Source of the DNA: Kaistia terrae
Lineage (GTDB): Bacteria; Pseudomonadota; Alphaproteobacteria; Rhizobiales; Kaistiaceae
Direction: 5' to 3'
Length of the DNA stretch: 64,000 bases
Assembly: GCF_026344005.1 (NCBI RefSeq)
Contig: NZ_JAPKNH010000007.1
Coordinates: forward strand, 62,001-126,000
Part shown: piece after piece, positions 61,312 through 64,000 of the stretch
Layout: each line of letters begins with the position of its first letter
Position numbering within the stretch: position 1 is the stretch's first letter
Notes under the pieces: generated by a model
What the model was told of the DNA's origin: nothing
Seen by the model: only the letters and a program-made list of their open reading frames with translations
The model's database searches: none
Program-made: the position numbers and the translations under genes

Positions 61312-62118
61312 ATGCCCTCTGCTTCCGCCCCGCCGCTCGACCAGGCCGCCGACATGATTGCGGCGGCGCGCATCGGCCGCGCGCCGCTCGACCTGCTGCC
61401 CGAGGCGATCCGCCCGGCCGACGAGACGGGCGCCTATGCGCTGCAGGCCGCCGTGCACCAGCACCTCGCGAAAGACCGCTATGGGCGGCGGATCGGCTGG
61501 AAGATCGGCTGCACGACGCCGGTGATGCAGACCTATCTCGGCATTCCCAACCCCTGTGGCGCCGGCCTGTTCGAGGGCACCAAGCATCGTTCCGGCGCGA
61601 CGGTTTCGGCGGCGGACTTTTGCCATGTCGGCATCGAATGCGAGATCGCTGTAAAGCTCAGCCGCGACCTGCCGGCGCAGGCGACGCCGTATCGGGCGGA
61701 GGATGTCGCGGGCGCGGTCGAGAGCGTGATGGCGGCGATCGAACTGGTCGACGACCGCTATGCCGACTGGCGCAAGACCGATACGCCGACGCTGATCGCC
61801 GACGATTTCTTCGCCGCCGGCTGCGTGCTCGGCGAGCCCTTGTCGCCGGCGGATGCGCCGGATCTCGCCGAGGTCGTCGGCGTCACGACGATCAACGACA
61901 TCGAGGTCGGCCGAGGGCGGGGCGCGGATGTGCTCGGCCATCCGTTCGCGGCGCTGGCCTGGCTCGCCAACAACCTGTTGGCGCAAGGCGAGATGTTGCG
62001 AGCGGGCGAGATCGTGCTGACCGGAAGCCTGGTCGAAACGCGCTGGCTCAACGCCGGCGACCGGGTCGCGATCGCGATCTCCGGGCTTGGCGAGGTGACA
62101 CTGACGGTTTCGGAATAG
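61312..62118 (+). CDS. 2-keto-4-pentenoate hydratase-like (FAH family) protein
   Basis: Metal-dependent hydratase/decarboxylase-fold protein of 268 residues. Family signs: GRRIGWKIGCTTPVMQTYLG, the metal site GIECEIAVKLSRDLP (E-x-E), ALAWLANNLLAQGEMLRAGE and VLTGSLVETRWLNAGDRV. Homologues (MhpD, HpcG/HpaH) hydrate 2-keto dienoates in aromatic degradation, but no other catabolic gene is near, so the substrate is unknown. ATG 61312 is used; the overlapping frames on both strands are shadows. Confidence 0.85.
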   Translation: MPSASAPPLDQAADMIAAARIGRAPLDLLPEAIRPADETGAYALQAAVHQHLAKDRYGRRIGWKIGCTTPVMQTYLGIPNPCGAGLFEGTKHRSGATVSAADFCHVGIECEIAVKLSRDLPAQATPYRAEDVAGAVESVMAAIELVDDRYADWRKTDTPTLIADDFFAAGCVLGEPLSPADAPDLAEVVGVTTINDIEVGRGRGADVLGHPFAALAWLANNLLAQGEMLRAGEIVLTGSLVETRWLNAGDRVAIAISGLGEVTLTVSE

Positions 62119-62136
62119 CGGCAGACAATGCAGCCC

Positions 62137-62265
62137 CTTCACCTCTCCCTAAGGGAGAGGTCGACGCACGAAGTGCGGCGGGTGAGGGTTTAGGGAACCA
62201 TCCGGAGAGGCCGTAAACCCTCACCCGGAGCGTCGCTCCGACCTCTCCCTCAGGGAGAGGTGAAG
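62137..62265. repeat. MITE-like palindromic element, copy B
   Basis: Core of the element: CTTCACCTCTCCCTAAGGGAG, a GCGGGTGAGGGTTTAGGG stem with CCGTAAACCCTCACCCGG, and the closing CCTCTCCCTCAGGGAGAGG. Between the convergent hydratase and dcd genes. Outer GAGCA-type arms are not evident. Confidence 0.85.
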
Positions 62266-62286
62266 GAAGGGCGCTATCCGGCCACC

Positions 62287-63372
62287 CTACCGGAAATGTT
62301 TCGAGAGCTTCAGGCCCTGGGCCTGGTAGTTGGAGCCGAGGTCGCTGCCATAGAGCTTGGCCGGGCGTTCCGACATCGTCTCGTAGACGAGACGACCGAC
62401 CGTCTGGCCGTGCTCGAGGATGAACGGCACTTCATGGCTGCGTACTTCGAGCACCGCGCGGCTGCCGGCGCCGCCGGCTGCCTGATGGCCAAAGCCCGGA
62501 TCGAAGAAACCCGCATAGTGAACGCGGAATTCGCCGACCAGCGGGTCGAAGGCGACCATCTCGGCGGCGTAATCCGGCGGCACATGCACGGCTTCGCGAG
62601 AGACGAGGATATAGAACTGATCGGGATCGAGGATCAACTCGGCCTTGCCGCGCACCGGGATCGGCTCCCAGTAATCGAGCACGTCGCAGGCGGCGCGGCG
62701 GTCGACATCGACGACGCCGGTGTGGCGCTTGGCGCGATAGCCGATGATGCCGTTCGAGCCTTCGAGGTCGATCGAGAGCAGCAGGCCGCCCGACGCGCGA
62801 AACGCGCCGTCGACGAGCGGCTCGCGGGCGTTGAGCGCCGAAAGCTCCGTGTCGGTCAGGTGCGTGTCACCGCGACGAAACCGGATCTGCGACAGACGCG
62901 AGCCGGTGCGGGCGACGATCGGGAAAGTGCGCGGGGAAACTTCCAGATAGAGCGGCCCCTGATAGCCGGCCGGAATCGTGTCGAAGGATTGCGCCCGGTC
63001 GGTGATGACGCGGGTGAAGATGTCGAGCCGGCCGGTCGAGGATTTCGGATTGGCCGAAGCCTGGATATCGGCCGGCAGCGCCAGCCCTTCGAGCAGCGGC
63101 ACGATGTAGACGCAGCCCGTCTCCAGCACGGAGCCATGGCTGAGATCGATCTCGTGCAGGGTGAGTTCGGCGAGGCGGTCCTTCACCAGCACGTTCGGGC
63201 CGGGCAGGAAGCTGGCGCGCACACGGTAGGCGACGGCGCCGAGGCGAAGATCGAGGCTTGCCGGCTGCACCTGATCGGCATCGAGCGGCCGGTCGATGAG
63301 GATCTGGCCGGCCGCGAGGCTGGCCCGGATCTGCTCCGCCGAAAGAATTCCGATTGCTGCCTTGTCCGTCAT
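62287..63372 (-). CDS. dcd: 2'-deoxycytidine 5'-triphosphate deaminase, long form
   Basis: Converts dCTP to dUTP in pyrimidine deoxynucleotide synthesis. At 361 residues it is about twice the E. coli enzyme because two dUTPase-like folds are joined: residues about 1-170 (QPASLDLRLGAVAYRV, ANPKSSTGRLDIFTRVITD, LYLEVSPRTFPIVARTGSRL) and about 190-361 (IDLEGSNGIIGYRAKRH, AVLEVRSHEVPFILEHGQTV). This long form is typical of alphaproteobacteria. No thymidylate or dut gene is adjacent. ATG 63372 is the first start (MTDKAAIGIL). Confidence 0.92.
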   Translation of the reverse strand: MTDKAAIGILSAEQIRASLAAGQILIDRPLDADQVQPASLDLRLGAVAYRVRASFLPGPNVLVKDRLAELTLHEIDLSHGSVLETGCVYIVPLLEGLALPADIQASANPKSSTGRLDIFTRVITDRAQSFDTIPAGYQGPLYLEVSPRTFPIVARTGSRLSQIRFRRGDTHLTDTELSALNAREPLVDGAFRASGGLLLSIDLEGSNGIIGYRAKRHTGVVDVDRRAACDVLDYWEPIPVRGKAELILDPDQFYILVSREAVHVPPDYAAEMVAFDPLVGEFRVHYAGFFDPGFGHQAAGGAGSRAVLEVRSHEVPFILEHGQTVGRLVYETMSERPAKLYGSDLGSNYQAQGLKLSKHFR

Positions 63373-63411
63373 CTCACCCGTTCCCCAACTCTAGTCAGCA
63401 ATCCGTTATGT

Positions 63412-63540
63412 CTTCACCTCTCCCTGAGGGAGAGGTCGACGGCGAAGCCGGCGGGTGAGGGTTTAGGGAAGGCTCCGGTGAGGCCGTAAACCCTCACCCG
63501 GACCTTACGGTCCGACCTCTCCCTCAGGGAGAGGTAAAGA
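63412..63540. repeat. MITE-like palindromic element, copy C
   Basis: CTTCACCTCTCCCTGAGGG, GCGGGTGAGGGTTTAGGG, CCGTAAACCCTCACCCGG and TCTCCCTCAGGGAGAGG in the same order as copy B. This copy lies between divergent dcd and metZ, about 100 bp before the SAM-II riboswitch. Confidence 0.85.
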
Positions 63541-63641
63541 AACCTGCGACACTCGGCTCCGAACGGTTGTCCTCCTTATCCGAACTGCCCGTTGACGCCA
63601 AGCCGCCAGAGGCATATCAAAAAACACATCTACCGTGGTCT

Positions 63642-63694
63642 ATTTGAGCCGACCGGCTTGCCGCCACGTTAAACAATGTCGCTAAAAGGTCGGT
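63642..63694 (+). promoter_or_regulatory. SAM-II riboswitch
   Basis: The compact alphaproteobacterial SAM-II pattern is complete: ATTTGAGCCGACCGGCTTGC, CGCCACGTTAAACAATGTCG and CTAAAAGGTCGG. GCCGACC (63648-63654) can pair with GGTCGGT (63688-63694) to close the pseudoknot, with the GCCACGTTAAAC loop conserved. It precedes the metZ gene by about 70 nt on the same strand, so SAM should repress methionine synthesis. Confidence 0.93.
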
Positions 63695-63720
63695 TGCCGG
63701 AAATCCGACATCCGATTTTT

Positions 63721-63743
63721 GCCCGACCTCGCGTCGGGTTTTT
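63721..63743 (+). terminator. Intrinsic terminator between SAM-II aptamer and metZ
   Basis: CCCGAC and GTCGGG arms around CTCGC, followed by TTTTTC. Located 27 nt after the aptamer and 22 nt before the ATG, it is a plausible expression platform for transcriptional control by SAM. Confidence 0.7.
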
Positions 63744-63764
63744 CTTGATCGGGATAAGAAAAGC

Positions 63765-64000
63765 ATGTCCGAAGCCAAGTCCAAACGCCCCCGCCGCCCC
63801 GCCACCGACCTCGTGCATGGTGGCGTCCTTCGATCGCAATTCGGCGAAATGTCCGAAGCGATGTTCCTGACCCAGGGCTTCGCCTACGACACCGCCGAAG
63901 CCGCGGAAGCGCGCTTCACGGGCGAGGATCCGGGCTTCATCTATTCGCGCTTCTCCAATCCCACCGTCGCGATGTTCGAAGAGCGGATGCGCCTGCTGGA
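63765..64000 (+). CDS. metZ: O-succinylhomoserine sulfhydrylase, 5' part
   Basis: PLP-dependent enzyme that makes homocysteine from O-succinylhomoserine and sulfide. Only the first 78 residues are in the window: MSEAKSKRPRRPATDLVHGG, SQFGEMSEAMFLTQGFAYDT and GFIYSRFSNPTVAMFEERM, all typical of the Cys/Met-metabolism PLP family and of MetZ. The SAM-II riboswitch upstream supports a methionine role. The active-site lysine lies beyond the edge. Confidence 0.88.
   Translation, partial: MSEAKSKRPRRPATDLVHGGVLRSQFGEMSEAMFLTQGFAYDTAEAAEARFTGEDPGFIYSRFSNPTVAMFEERMRLL

Overview
The window is a high-GC, gene-dense chromosomal segment of an alphaproteobacterium, most probably from the Hyphomicrobiales (Rhizobiales). 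The pointers are a class I lysyl-tRNA synthetase, an FMN riboswitch in front of a RibN-type riboflavin transporter, a SAM-II riboswitch in front of metZ, two BA14K-family proteins, an Omp25/RopB-like porin, a PodJ-like Sel1-repeat protein and the Lhr-Exo-LigC-PdeM DNA repair set. The genus cannot be fixed from sequence reading alone; a Kaistia-like organism would fit. Most of the window is ordinary core or lineage chromosome. A short accessory patch lies at about 43.9-46.5 kb.

Layout. 0-6 kb: a basic amino acid/polyamine permease running off the left edge, a MarC-family membrane protein, a cytosine-deaminase-like amidohydrolase, and a sodium:solute-symporter-like carrier coupled to proline iminopeptidase. 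6-13 kb: a secreted protein, a MerR regulator, a 1062-residue PodJ-like coiled-coil/Sel1 protein, a TauE/SafE exporter overlapping its TIGR02186 partner, and DUF6460. 13-23 kb: the four-gene DNA repair set (LigC ligase, MBL-fold exonuclease, Lhr helicase, PdeM nuclease), broken up by the FMN-riboswitch/ribN unit and by an ECF sigma-DUF4142-cupredoxin operon. 23-32 kb: a DUF930 protein, a spermidine-synthase-like methyltransferase, a GT2 glycosyltransferase, an orphan amino-acid-binding protein, a TerB-like protein, lysyl-tRNA synthetase, a histone-deacetylase-like amidohydrolase and a MATE pump. 32-38 kb: a second ECF sigma/anti-sigma pair divergent from DUF4394, pyrD with DUF952, and an S24 repressor-like protease overlapping a nuclease-like protein. 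38-44 kb: a LysE exporter, an ssuADCB sulfonate operon and a transaldolase-like aldolase. 44-46.5 kb: small orphan genes, a RiPP-precursor-like peptide, a phage-type ORF, a decayed integrase and tRNA-Gly(CCC). 46.5-54 kb: secreted proteins, two BA14K proteins, a lytic transglycosylase, both methylmalonyl-CoA mutase subunits and Dps. 54-64 kb: sugar-acid/alcohol dehydrogenase, aldo-keto reductase, glyoxalase-fold protein, porin, glycerate kinase, SDR, 2-keto-4-pentenoate hydratase-like protein, a long-form dCTP deaminase and the start of metZ.

Regulation visible in the sequence: two riboswitches (FMN, SAM-II), several intrinsic terminators, a dyad upstream of the S24 gene, a 21-bp tandem repeat upstream of the SDR gene, and many 4-nt ATGA/GTGA stop-start overlaps that mark translational coupling. 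A MITE-like palindromic element of about 130-190 bp occurs in four good copies plus fragments, nearly always between convergent genes. All functional calls rest on reading motifs by eye; no database search was possible.
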